DNA of 48,865 bases from Poteriospumella lacustris. Lineage: Eukaryota; Sar; Chrysophyceae; Chromulinales; Dinobryaceae. The position numbers were made by a program, and so were the translations under genes. The notes under the pieces were generated by a model. It was not told the DNA's origin and did no database searches. It saw only the letters and a program-made list of their open reading frames with translations. The stretch spans positions 13,570-62,434 of the forward strand of contig SMOI01000191.1 in NCBI GenBank assembly GCA_008000375.1, written 5' to 3'. Below are positions 38,829 through 48,009 of this stretch, piece after piece (the first letter of the stretch is position 1; each line of letters opens with the position of its first letter).

Positions 38829-39185
38829 CTACACATAGCTCGGAAGCTATGGCGAGAATGGTGTCGAGAGCGTCAAAATTGGACAAGAGAACAATGGCGA
38901 CGCGTAATGTGGACGGATGAATGTTCGATTGGAAGGAAGGATGAGGAGGTCAACATGTTCATTGTTGCTTATCGAAAAAACACGCAAACAAGCATCTTTC
39001 ATCAAATCTGTCCGCAATCTGTGGTCAAAAGCAAAATTGAAAGATCTCTGATAATTCAGAAAGTTGCACACCGTGTCAAGAAATTTCTTCCCAAAAGGTT
39101 TCCTCTTCAGCGTAAACGTAAGGTGTCTTCGCTTGAAAAAGCGGCTGCGACATATTGCTCCACATCGAATAAAGTGGATACCTGA
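38829..39185 (+). pseudogene. Tc1-like DDE transposase fragment
   Basis: LHIARKLWREWCRERQNWTR followed by EQWRRVMWTDECSIGRKDEE is the segment around the first catalytic aspartate of Tc1-type transposases (eqW..V.W.DE). The frame then continues through NMFIVAYRKNTQTS to a stop at 39185. The second and third acidic residues are not seen. The C-terminal half of that ORF (RVKKFLPKRFPLQRKRKV) may no longer be transposase. Confidence 0.55.
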
Positions 39186-39496
39186 AAGCAATTGAAAGAG
39201 CAAATGGTCATTCCGGATCCAACCTTGGCTAAATCACAGAAGAACACCGAGATGAATTGGATCGCTTTCTTTGTTTGGGGCTCGTCTTCCTGGTCGCTGT
39301 CATCATCCAATGCCATGATCGTCAAAGCAGCTCTGGTCAATTCTTCGACACTGGTTTCCATGATGACCGGAAACAAATAGATCCATGGCAAGTCACTGAC
39401 TTTCTGTCGACAGTTTGTGTGGGAGCGGCTGAAAGTCATCACCGACGGACTTTCAGCCGCGAGGCGAGTTTCCGTTTCGTGTAACTCGACAGAGAT
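39186..39496 (-). other. Unassigned minus-strand ORF region
   Basis: A minus-strand frame (39107-39544) contains TIMALDDDSDQEDEPQTKKA, an acidic stretch like the N-termini of several transposases, followed by IQFISVFFCDLAKVGSG. No catalytic domain is linked. Confidence 0.25.
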
Positions 39497-39810
39497 TTGC
39501 CAGCAGCGCTGGTGGAACTGTCTTCCAAGAAGTACGCGAAACACCTCCGCAACGATGGGGTCTCCGTAATGCCTTGTACCGTTGCTTTGAGTCCGCCAGA
39601 CTCTGGTTCAACATGGTTCAACACACTATCCAGTAACATGGTTCAACATACATATTGCGGTGTATGGACTGAAAACCAATCCTATAAACAAATGCGCGTT
39701 CAACACAGGCAAACCCACACCTCCGGACAGCGTCGAAATCGACGAAGAAGGCGTCTTGAAGGATCCGCGTTGGAACATTGTTGGTGACACTGAGTTAGGG
39801 ACAGGGGTTG
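39497..39810 (+). pseudogene. Copia-like RT fragment
   Basis: LPAALVELSSKKYAKHLRND, then across frames ESARLWFNMVQHT, YGLKTNPINKCAFNTGKPTP and DEEGVLKDPRWNIVGD. The order matches the RT segment before the YVDD motif (compare LRKAFYGCVESARLWFNSL and LESNPMAKCV at 23460-23590). A triple ATGGTTCAACA duplication around 39605-39650 disrupts it. YVDD itself is not seen. Confidence 0.6.
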
Positions 39811-39974
39811 TGTTGCTTAACCAACTCGGTCCCTATACACGTTGTCGCCGTGCAAACCATCCAAGAGAACGAGAGACGTGAGGTAGATTATCCTTCTGTT
39901 AGAAATATTATATATCCGAAGAGTCCAAACCTGCCGAGTCGCTCAAGAACCTGTGAGTTACTGTTCCGAAAAGG

Positions 39975-40065
39975 TAACGCTAACGAGATATCTTGCCCGA
40001 GAAGAGTTGAAGATAGAACCGGGTTCGAGAGAGAGTTGAGAAGGTTTAGATCGTGATTTACAGAT
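39975..40065 (+). repeat. Repeat F, copy 2
   Basis: ATCTTGCCCGAGAAGAGTTG and AGAACCGGGTTCGAGAGAG match 26985-27040. Likely LTR or tail sequence of the retroelement family whose RT fragment lies just upstream. Confidence 0.5.
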
Positions 40066-40933
40066 AGTCCGAGGTCAACAAGCTATAAACAGCAATCGAG
40101 GAAAAGTAATCATAGGCCGGAAAGCCGGACAGAATGTGTGGTCGAGGCATATGATAGAAATCGAAGGACGGAGAAACCAATCAAGATGAGTGGTTCCGGC
40201 CAGCGATGACCTAAACTAATAGGCGAATATTGGGTTCGGCGCCAATACCCTCCTTCGCCAAGAGATAATAAGTAATTAGACTGAGACGAAGGAGAAGTAG
40301 TGAAAATATAGAGCAAGAAAAAAAGAAGAGAATAGAATAGAGAGAAAGGGACAAGAAGACGAAGAAATGAAAGAGCAAGTAAAGCCGTAAGTTAAATACG
40401 AAAGGACAGTTATAGAAAGGAAAGAGAATGAAAGACGCCAAATAGATGAAAATCCGTCAAAAGGAAAAAATTCGCCAAATCGGAGAAATTCCGTACGAGA
40501 AGAAAATACACGAGACGGATGAGGCAGTTTCGTGAGAGTCAGTGAATGGCAATGAGCAGAGCCATACTACAGCAACGTATGAGATCGAAGGAAATCATAC
40601 GAACAGCGAAGAAAAGAATATTCAAGGAAGAACATGGATGTCGGATCAATCGGTGCAGTGGATGGTACCTACTCCGTGGGGTGTCGCTTTGAAGAAGCAG
40701 CATAAGAAGAGGGTACACGGATGTACACGGCGTACAAGAAATGTCACGCATACAAACTGGTGTTGGTGACAACTCATACGTCGAAATACATCGTGTCTCC
40801 GCGGCCGTTTCACTGTTCTTCAAATAGCGACGGCGGCCGTGTCGGCCGCGCAGTTGCGCGATTCAGCGGCGTCAAGAGAAAGAAGCTCCGGCGACGCGCT
40901 GCTGAGCAGCGACGTCGTGTCGGAGGGAAAATT
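40066..40933. other. Purine-rich stretch without a gene
   Basis: From about 40290 to 40470 the plus strand is strongly purine-rich (runs such as GAAAGGGACAAGAAGACGAAG are typical). The hydrophobic minus-strand ORF there (40211-40441) is a consequence of this bias. Palindromic CGGCGGCCGTGTCGGCCGCG near 40829-40850. No gene recognised. Confidence 0.4.
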
Positions 40934-41220
40934 ACTCTGAGCGGGGTAGACACGGTGACCACAACAGCGGGTTCACAATTCTGATCAGCGATTGCGTGGT
41001 ACTAGAGCTGGGCGCGAGGACCCTTTGTGAAACCGTTTGCCAAGAAAACCCGAAAAACCGCACAAGCGACAACGGAAAAGCGACAACGGAGAAACGACAA
41101 CGGAAAAGTGACACACGGAAAAGTGACACACGGAAAAGCAACAAGGCCAATAAAGGCGTCCGGACCCTGTAGGGGTCACAGCAGTAGCTGTTCCACTAAG
41201 GGAATAACCGTGGTTATACC
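40934..41220 (+). mobile_element. MITE-A copy d, split by MITE-B
   Basis: The left arm ACTCTGAGCGGGGTAGAC (from about 40936) and GATCAGCGATTGCGTGG run to 41001. The palindromic unit then resumes at 41205 as TAACCGTGGTTATACC. The right half of the element is missing beyond 41220. Confidence 0.65.
41002..41204 (+). mobile_element. MITE-B copy C, inserted in MITE-A
   Basis: 203 bases starting CTAGAGCTGGGCGCGAGG and ending CACTAAGGGAA, flanked by TA at 41000-41001 and 41205-41206. Removing it and one TA restores the MITE-A palindrome GTGGTATAACC, which proves the insertion and its TA target duplication. Confidence 0.75.
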
Positions 41221-41470
41221 ATCCACCAGACCACCCACTCCATCACCGTCGTACTACCCGATGGCCGCCACATAATGTCAACAGCCACTGGACGACTCGC
41301 GATCCACCAGAGCCTACCCAACATCCCCTGCCGCATATTTCGAGACAGCGACCTACACCGCTTGTTTCGCGGAACCTCGGACCATCACCATCGATCCAAA
41401 GGCAACCACCATCTTTCACCCGCCACCCGCTTGCCAACCCCTCTACCGCATCCCCCACATAACCAGTGAC
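41211..41470 (+). pseudogene. Retroelement Pol fragment before the integrase (protease-like region)
   Basis: HSITVVLPDGRHIMSTATGR, then LAIHQSLPNIPCRIFRDSDL. This pattern (v.lPDG..i.St.tg.l....LP......if....l) is that of the segment after the protease active site in LTR-retroelement polyproteins of many protists and fungi. The active-site aspartate is not in view. The frame ends at 41469. Confidence 0.5.
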
Positions 41471-41533
41471 AAACTCATCGACGTCAACATCCCGAGTACG
41501 TTCATACGAGTGCGTTCTCAATGCCGAGTACGT

Positions 41534-42079
41534 TCATACGAGCCTTTCAACGAAGTTTCCTCCCGAGGACAGCAACGATGGCACGCGACAACCCCCCTTC
41601 GCAAACAAACGATACTTCAACGGCCTTATCACCGCCAGCACGAATCGCTGGGACTCAACTTCGAAGATATCCACGTACAGTCTTTGCTCAGTTTGCTCTG
41701 ACGAATCCACGCCCGCATCGACAATCAGTGCGTTTGACGGTCCAGAGTCAGTCATTTTGCCTTTCAATGCACAGATGTCGGGGCCATATATTCTCTTTGC
41801 GCGATTGACATCTTCTGGAGTGAACGGACAGCCAAGTGCGACTTCATCACGCAAGAACTTGATGACATCAGCGTCACCAGCAAGCCTATGCTTCTGTTTA
41901 CGTACCCCACGTGCGGCTTCCAACTCGCTTCTCGTGAACTCTTTCTCTCGCTCAGACACTGATGTGTACAACAACTCTGTTTCAGCGGTCGGAACCAGGC
42001 AGTAAAACTTGTTCGGGCCGCCGAATTCATCGAACTCATGCTTAACGATCTCCAAACCCATACCTGTATCCAAACCCAT
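41534..42079 (-). pseudogene. Copia-like pre-integrase region (opposite strand)
   Basis: FTRSELEAARGVRKQKHRLA, CPFTPEDVNRAKRIYGPDI, CALKGKMTDSGPSN and QRLYVDIFEVESQRFVLAVI appear in the order seen at 21292-21730 (RANAIYGNEVAVVKG, QIMFSDLAYIEGITFLVTIT). The last includes the first integrase aspartate. The frame is intact over 181 codons and ends at 41534 in unrelated text. The upstream part (42080-42144) runs into a minisatellite. Confidence 0.7.
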
Positions 42080-42107
42080 ACTCCAAACCCATACTCCAAA
42101 CCCATAC
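42051..42107. repeat. 13-base minisatellite TCCAAACCCATAC
   Basis: Four units, the first separated from the second by CTGTA, the rest contiguous. It lies at the 5' end of the minus-strand pre-integrase ORF and adds a V/W/G-rich N-terminus to it. Confidence 0.8.
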
Positions 42108-42439
42108 TGGCTTTCGATAATGTTACCATATCGAATGTGACCAAGTCACGTCTGCTACAAAACTACCTTGTGAAAAACAAACTGGATGAGCCTGGTCACC
42201 AGTGGCTACGGCTACGCTACACTACTTCAATGTTGATATTGGCCACACATTCTGATGTTGGTTCTACACGTTCTACGGTATCAAATGTACGGTTCCCAAC
42301 TGGCTGGGTGGGTTAATCTGGCCCTACAAATCATGAACTGCCGTGGCTGTTCAAGACATGGGCACTGGATCTCACTGACATGTGGTCGACCGCCAGTAGG
42401 CTGTAAAACGAATCGGTCGAGACGTTTTATTTCCTGTCG

Positions 42440-43489
42440 GTGCAACACGAGCGCGTCAACAATCGTTGGTCCTCCCCTGTAGGCCTGCAATTAATCCAGT
42501 TTTTTATGAACAGCTTTGACAGCTCCGAAACCGACGTGGTCCCATTCCATGCTCACTTTGGCTCTGTAGACGATATCCATTTCTATATGCCGGATTCATG
42601 GGACCCTTCTACGCCAACAACGGCCTATCTCCAACGTCTTGACGAGAACGTGCAACTTGTTCGTTCCTTGTCTCATGATTTTCAACGCTCCATTATCTCC
42701 TCGCGCACTTCGCCGAATCCCCATTCATCTGTTCAAAACACATTTCCAAAGGACGACTTGGTTCTTTTCCAGCGTTTGGCTCCCGACGAACATCTTCCGG
42801 CAAAACTGGAACCACGATACACTGTTGTTTCCCTTTCGTGTTAGTTCCCACGATCGGAATCGATATCAGCCTTATCGATGGAGCTATCCGTGTTTTCCAT
42901 GCTTCCCGCCTTAACCTTAGCACAGGCTCCGCGCAGATGCCTTTCGTCTAGCACAACTTGATCATGATCCGTTCGTAGTTCGCCGCCTCATCTCATACGC
43001 TGGTGATCCATACGTCCGCACTTCCATCTTGGTTGAGTATGATGATGGCTCCTCTTTGGGTTCCTTATTCCACGGATATCGCTGAAACGTTGCCGTTCGA
43101 GGATTTCTGCCGCTCCCGATCAGAACTGACTTTCCTCTTCTTCCCGGCTTCGGATACCAGACCTCGCTTAGCTGCTCCCGTATCACAGCTGTCGCTCCTC
43201 GTGATCTCCGCTCTTATGGATCCTCGTGGTTCACGTCCTTACCCTCCCTGACTTGTATACCACCATTAACCTGCTGGAATACATTTACGACTCTTGGGGG
43301 AATTCTTCGCATACCCGCATTCGTGTCCACTGTCCTTTGTTCAACGAGACCTTCGTTGTTGCCAATGCTTTCGTTCTACATTACGGTTCTCAACGCTATG
43401 TAGACTATTACACTTTGTCCCCATCGGAGGTCCTTCTTGACGCATCGTGGTGTGCTTCCTTCCCCGCCTTGTTACCACATTCCGCGTAA
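42440..43489 (+). pseudogene. Ty3/gypsy-like Pol 3' end (integrase C-terminus and tail)
   Basis: Read across frames: [39 protein letters not shown] and [20 protein letters not shown], then KLEPRYT, the classic end of a gypsy integrase (KL.P+Y.GP). Then [19 protein letters not shown], then [19 protein letters not shown] in a second frame, and from 43226 [20 protein letters not shown] and [20 protein letters not shown] in a third. The last parts match the long C-terminal tail seen after the integrase in some fungal and protist gypsy elements. At least three indels. Confidence 0.65.
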
Positions 43490-43547
43490 AGTGGTTTCCT
43501 TGCCAGTTTGTTATGCGACTATTGCCATGTGACATGCGTCTAGTGCC

Positions 43548-43592
43548 ATGTGACACATGTCACATGTGACACATGTCACATGTGACATGTGA
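43548..43592. repeat. ACATGTCACATGTG microsatellite
   Basis: Alternating ACATGT and CACATGTG units make a self-complementary array of about 45 bases. Confidence 0.85.
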
Positions 43593-43680
43593 CTTCCCGT
43601 GAAACACCAACTGCCATACGTTAACTGCATTCGATACCATCTCTGTCTGACCCGACTGCCATTGCCACGAATGTTTCTGG

Positions 43681-44438
43681 ATGCCAAGTGCCTACGGTTT
43701 GCTGCGAGCTTTCGTTCACCAAAACCCCCATGGGTCTGTTTCTTTCCATGACACAATTATGTCTTACATTGTCGGTTCCTACGCCTCCTTCCTTCTTCGC
43801 TTGTTCGCTGGTTCTTCATTCACATCTGGTACTCCGGGGTACAACCGTTCTTTCCACTCCTGATGGGTTCGGGCGAATTTTCTCATCTTTGATTTTTGGG
43901 TGCAACGCTGAATTCGATCCAGTAGTCTACCAGGCTGTTCATCAGCGCTTCGGTAGTCACGTGACCATCGTGACAGCAGATGCGTTTTCGTCCTTGCGGG
44001 ATCGCAAAGAAGCAGTTCTCTGTCCCGGTCATTGGCCCGCAAGCTCACACCATGTCTCGTAACGCCGACGCCTTCGGGTACTGGGAAGCGCATATGAGCC
44101 TCTTGGAGTCCTTCATAAAAGCGCCCCAACTCTCTCTCCTGCGCTGCTTCACTTTCCGCCTGTGTCCTTAACTTGTTCCGTACTTTTCTGCTAGTTATTT
44201 CCAAAATTTCCTCGTGTGCTGCTTGGTCTTGCTCTCTTTGTTTCACCTCATCCTCTGACTCCGCTCCATCGTTGATCTCGTCCTCGGTCATTAGCTTCCC
44301 TGTTGACTCATTCGCACGATGCTGTCCCTTTCTTCCATGAGTTGCATCCGATATTGCCATTCCAATCTCATCTCGGCCTTCACACACACGGTGTGTGCGT
44401 CGAGTTCCAATCGCATATCTTGTGGTCTTCCGCTCCAC
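43681..44438. other. Two long ORFs on opposite strands
   Basis: The minus strand has a 219-codon ORF (43779-44438) rich in R, E and K, with a C-terminal nuclear-signal-like end (ANKRRRKEA) and a helical middle (AAHEEILEITSRKVRNKL). The plus strand has open frames (43681-44062) with LIFGCNAEFDPVVYQAVHQR and VTIVTADAFSSLRDRKEAVL, which look like an enzyme fold and would continue the gypsy tail upstream. Only one can be the source. The minus ORF is longer and unbroken, the plus frames fit the neighbourhood; I cannot decide. Confidence 0.35.
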
Positions 44439-44475
44439 CCACGTCGCCCCTCTGCTTCCTCCTTTACGGCTTGGG

Positions 44476-44677
44476 TGGAATTAACTCATCCAAGAAATAA
44501 CTCGTATAAACCGAAACTCATACAAAGTTCCGTTTTCTATCCAAACCGTAACTCAACAAAACCGAGATTGATCGAATTAGAGTTTCATCCAAAACAACCT
44601 CATCCAATCCGAACCTCATCCAATCAAGATCTCATCCAATCCGGACCTCATCCAATCACGAACTCATCCAATCACGA
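44476..44677. repeat. 16-base minisatellite CCTCATCCAATCCGAA
   Basis: Five regular units at 44598-44677, preceded from 44476 by about seven diverged ones of 16-18 bases. A related diverged array is at 30650-30722. Confidence 0.8.
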
Positions 44678-45261
44678 ATTCATGTGCATTAAAAACAACC
44701 GCATTCCCAATCATTTTTTCTGCAGCTGTTTTATGCACCGTTCCTGATACACAAAGTCTATGAAGTCACAAGACGTATTTTGATTGTACTACGAATCACA
44801 ATTCATGTTGTTATTGTAACTTATCTAACTTAACTTACCCATTCATGTTGTTAGTGTAACTTAACTATGTTAACCCATTGAGTCATGCTTCCCCCCGGGG
44901 GGGAAGGAGCAAAAGCCGTTACATTTTTCCCCGATAACTAACCGCTCCGACCCCCGCCGTTGACCCCAATGAATGCGTCGAAAGAAATCGAATACTTTTG
45001 ATGTCTTTCATTTTTCTTAATTCCCAATGGTTCATGAGATAAGTTTCAAAGTAAGAACTTTGAATTCTCCTGAAAGTAACCGTTTGAATATTATAAACCA
45101 TGCTAACTATTGAAGGTGAAAGGTTCGATACCTTCGTACCTTCGGTGCAACTGGCTCAACTGACTGAGCCAAATCACGAAGTGGCTTTCCAGCATGCAAG
45201 ATCGACACTAACATCGATGATAATTGAACCATGTCTAATATTGTTGACCTGTCTTTCAGGG
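44678..45261. other. Stretch without a recognised gene; one 37-base duplication
   Basis: ATTCATGTTGTTATTGTAAC and about 17 further bases (44801-44840) are repeated with changes at 44841-44876. A palindromic CTTCCCCCCGGGGGGGAAG lies at 44888-44906, and a short match to the LTR at 25828 follows (44910-44930). A frame at 45100-45250 may be an early exon of the transposase gene downstream, but this is not supported by motifs. Confidence 0.35.
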
Positions 45262-45392
45262 CTCGTCCGATTCCGAAGACGACGTACCACTGACGTCAAA
45301 ACGAATGCGCGAGAGCTCCGCGCGTACTTGCAGTTGCTGTAGGCAAGTTGGGCACAACAGGAAGGGCGCGTACTTGTCCTGTGGCAGTGAGT
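45262..45392 (+). other. Possible exon with zinc-knuckle-like motif
   Basis: After a possible acceptor site (CTTTCAGGG at about 45254) the frame reads SSDSEDDVPLTSKRMRESSA, then CSCCRQVGHNRKGAYLSC. That is close to a CCHC knuckle except that the last spacing is wrong. Acidic plus zinc-binding text is common at the ends of piggyBac-type proteins. Its link with the ORF from 45402 is uncertain because the frames differ. Confidence 0.3.
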
Positions 45393-45401
45393 GGGGATGA
45401 A

Positions 45402-46808
45402 ATGGCCCCGAAAAGGCGCAAGATCCGCGGAAATTTTCTCCCCTCGCAATCCGGCGAATCCAATGACGGCCAGTTGAACGGTCGTCTGGCAAATCTCCTT
45501 GGCGACATTGATGGGAACGATGGCTCCGACGATGAAGATCAGTCTCAACAAGGTGATGTTGACGCTGACGAAGACGTCGAGGAAGAGGAAGCCACTGGTG
45601 GCGATGATGCAGGCTGGGTTATGAACGAGATTCTTCCTCTTCCATCTCGAATGATCAGAGGAGAGGAGAGGATATATCAAGAACCGTTGCCCAATTTCAA
45701 TGGATCCAAGGCTCAGGGACCAAACATGAAGATCATTCGAGATGGAAAGTGCCACAGACCTGTTGATTATGTTATTATGTTTTTCTCTTTTTTTCTACGG
45801 TGATACTTGACACATTCCTATCGGCGACCAACGCATCTGGTTCCAACTTTATCAAAGATTGGACCCCACTGGGGCTGGCCGAGTTCAAGGCGTTTCTATC
45901 CATTATCTTGGTGCTTGGTTTGTACAAGTTTCCATCACGCAAATGCGCCTTCGAAAAGACTATTTACGGCTGCCAATTCGCAAGTAGGTTGATGAATCTT
46001 GGCCGATTCAACAACATTTTGCGGGCATGGAACTATGAAGACTACACGAAGTACAGTGAAGACAACCTAAAGCAGGCAAAGAAAAATGATCCTTTCTTTC
46101 CTGTGAAGGCATTTCTTGTGTTGCTCGCGCAATCCTTCGAACGTGCCTTCAATCCAGGGCAGTTTATGGACATTGATGAGCAGAGTATACCGTGGAAGGG
46201 TCGTCACATCGCCCGCTGCTACAACCCATCCAAGCCTGAAAAGTGGCACTTCAAAGTCTACTCATTAAACGATGCTCAAACGAGATACATGATGTCATTC
46301 TACCTGTATCAAGGCAAGAGTGAATCACGACCGGTGGATATTCCAGCTTCGGAGTATCCTTTTCATCAACTGATTGGAACGAAAGACAAATACCGAAACA
46401 AAAACCACATAATAGTGACCGATAATTGGTACACTTCGATTGGGTCCATCAAGTTCTGCTTGGGTTCGGGCAATCATTCAATTGGCACCGTGAAAACCAA
46501 CAAGAAAGGCCTCTGTAAAGCGACCATCTTCCCGAAGACCGGAAGAGGGAAGCAACCGCGAGGCGCTGCAATACAAATGGCGAAGGAGATTATTCCCAAC
46601 CAGAACGTTTATCAGGTATCTTGGCAAGACAATAAGCCCGTTCATTTACTGTCAACCGTACCAAGCTACGAGGGTCAAGTTTTGAGAAACTCGATTAACA
46701 AGAACGGCGCATTCGAGAAGGTAAACATTTATCGCCCTTCTATAGTTGATCACTACAACTTTGGAATGGGCGGTACAGATAATCAAGATCAAAACATGAG
46801 TTACTGGG
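45402..46808 (+). pseudogene. Second piggyBac-type transposase, frameshifted and truncated
   Basis: ATG 45402 starts a basic patch (APKRRKIRG), then an acidic stretch and PLPNFNGSKAQGPNMKII up to a stop at 45801. A shift at a poly-T/TTTTTTTCTACGG site moves to the main frame from 45800: FMDIDEQSIPWKGRH (first aspartate, residue 126), HIIVTDNWYTSIG (second, 208) and DHYNFGMGGTDNQDQNMSYW (third, 327). All three catalytic positions and the GGTDNQDQ motif are intact. The frame leaves homology at W336 (46805), where a Harbinger element appears to have inserted, so the C-terminal region is missing. It is only distantly related to the transposase at 11822. Confidence 0.85.
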
Positions 46809-47005
46809 TGACTTTGAAAATTACGTATTTACATAGACTGCGTCTGGGCGGCTGTCGTAGATCGATCGCAGACCGTGACACAGACCGCTGATCTGGCACG
46901 GGGGTTGCCACCCCGCGCAAGATCTGTGGCTGCCATAGAACGCTACCTAATTCGAATATTTGAACTAAATCACAAGCTAATTGCTGCTTTACTGTATTCA
47001 CATTC

Positions 47006-47961
47006 ATGGCTGATTCAAGATCCGGACGAGTCGTGGGAAGCAAAAACTACAGCCACGACAATATACAGTACCTACTGTACTGCGTTCGGAAACATCTTCC
47101 AACAAGAGGAGACGAATGGGAAAATGTTACCTCCGAATATAACGCCCGCTTCAGACTGGTATGAGTTGCATGTCGTGCTTCGCTTGCGCAGTTATTTATT
47201 TGCTACTATTCTTCCAGGACTGCCGCGACAGGAAATCGTTGAAACGAAAGTTCGTCGAATTGGCAAACCGTCGAAAGCCAACCGGATCTTCAACGATGCC
47301 AGCGGAAGTCCGTGATGCAATGGCAATTATGCATGACATTAAGGCGAAGGTTGCAACTACCTCCTTTGGTATTGGCAGCGCCGTTGATGCAAGAAATTTA
47401 GCAGCCGTTATGGCGGATGAAGACAGCGTGGAAGAGGACGATGACGATGAGGACGAGGACGAAGATGGAGCCGACGGCCAGGTAGAAGCGCCCGATCGTC
47501 AATCACAGCAAGATTCCTCATCGCAACTTCAATCGGTCGCCGATACAAACGTCCCGGCAACGCAGCCTGTGCCGACTCGTCCAGTTCGCACGAAAAATTC
47601 CAGACCATCTTCAAGTGGGGAAGGCGGCCTCCCGAACAAACGTAGACAAATTGGCGGTGTACTCTCGGATTTAGTGGACAACATTGGAACCATGGCCAAT
47701 TCTGACCAGCAGATGAATCGTATGATGATGATCATGATGATGAGCTGCTTCAATCAATTTGTTGACGATCGTCGCAGAAGAGATCGTCCCCGTCCTCGGT
47801 ATGATGACAGTCCTATCCGCTCACGTTCTGGGGCATCGATGTGCTCTAACTCATCGGCATCTCCGTCGCTGAACCGTCGCAGGAACGATGATTCTTATCC
47901 TCAAGGGCGAGGTGCATTGTTCAGCCCCTACGACGATGAAGAACTTGACGATGATTACTAA
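47006..47961 (+). CDS. Harbinger Myb/SANT-like accessory protein, one intron
   Basis: Exon 1 (47006-47158) gives GRVVGSKNYSHDNIQYLLYC and LPTRGDEWENVTSEYNARFR. Exon 2 (47218-47961) continues with CRDRKSLKRKFVELANRRKP. Joined, they form a Myb/SANT-like domain (K-x-Y...LL..V...LP..G.EW..V...YN...R....L+RKF..L...KPTG), the DNA-binding partner of PIF/Harbinger transposases. The 59-base intron 47159-47217 has GTATGA and TTCCAG borders and keeps the frame. The predicted protein has 298 residues. After the domain come an acidic stretch, a S/T-rich stretch, a helical segment with a methionine run (RMMMIMMMSCF) and an arginine-rich tail ending in DDEELDDDY. The gene appears intact. Without splicing only the second part would be found, from an artificial start at 47161. 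Confidence 0.75.
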
Positions 47962-48009
47962 CGTAGGATGACAAGTTGATTATTAATCCATCGACTCAAT
48001 TAATCCAAT

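Noticed and set aside
40211-40441. Hydrophobic 76-codon minus ORF resembling a membrane protein
   Set aside because: Product of a purine-rich plus strand (F, L and S codons on the other strand); no start context or family.
46875-47315. 146-codon ORF between the piggyBac and Myb-like genes
   Set aside because: Overlaps exon 1 of the Myb-like gene in another frame and has no motif; explained as chance.
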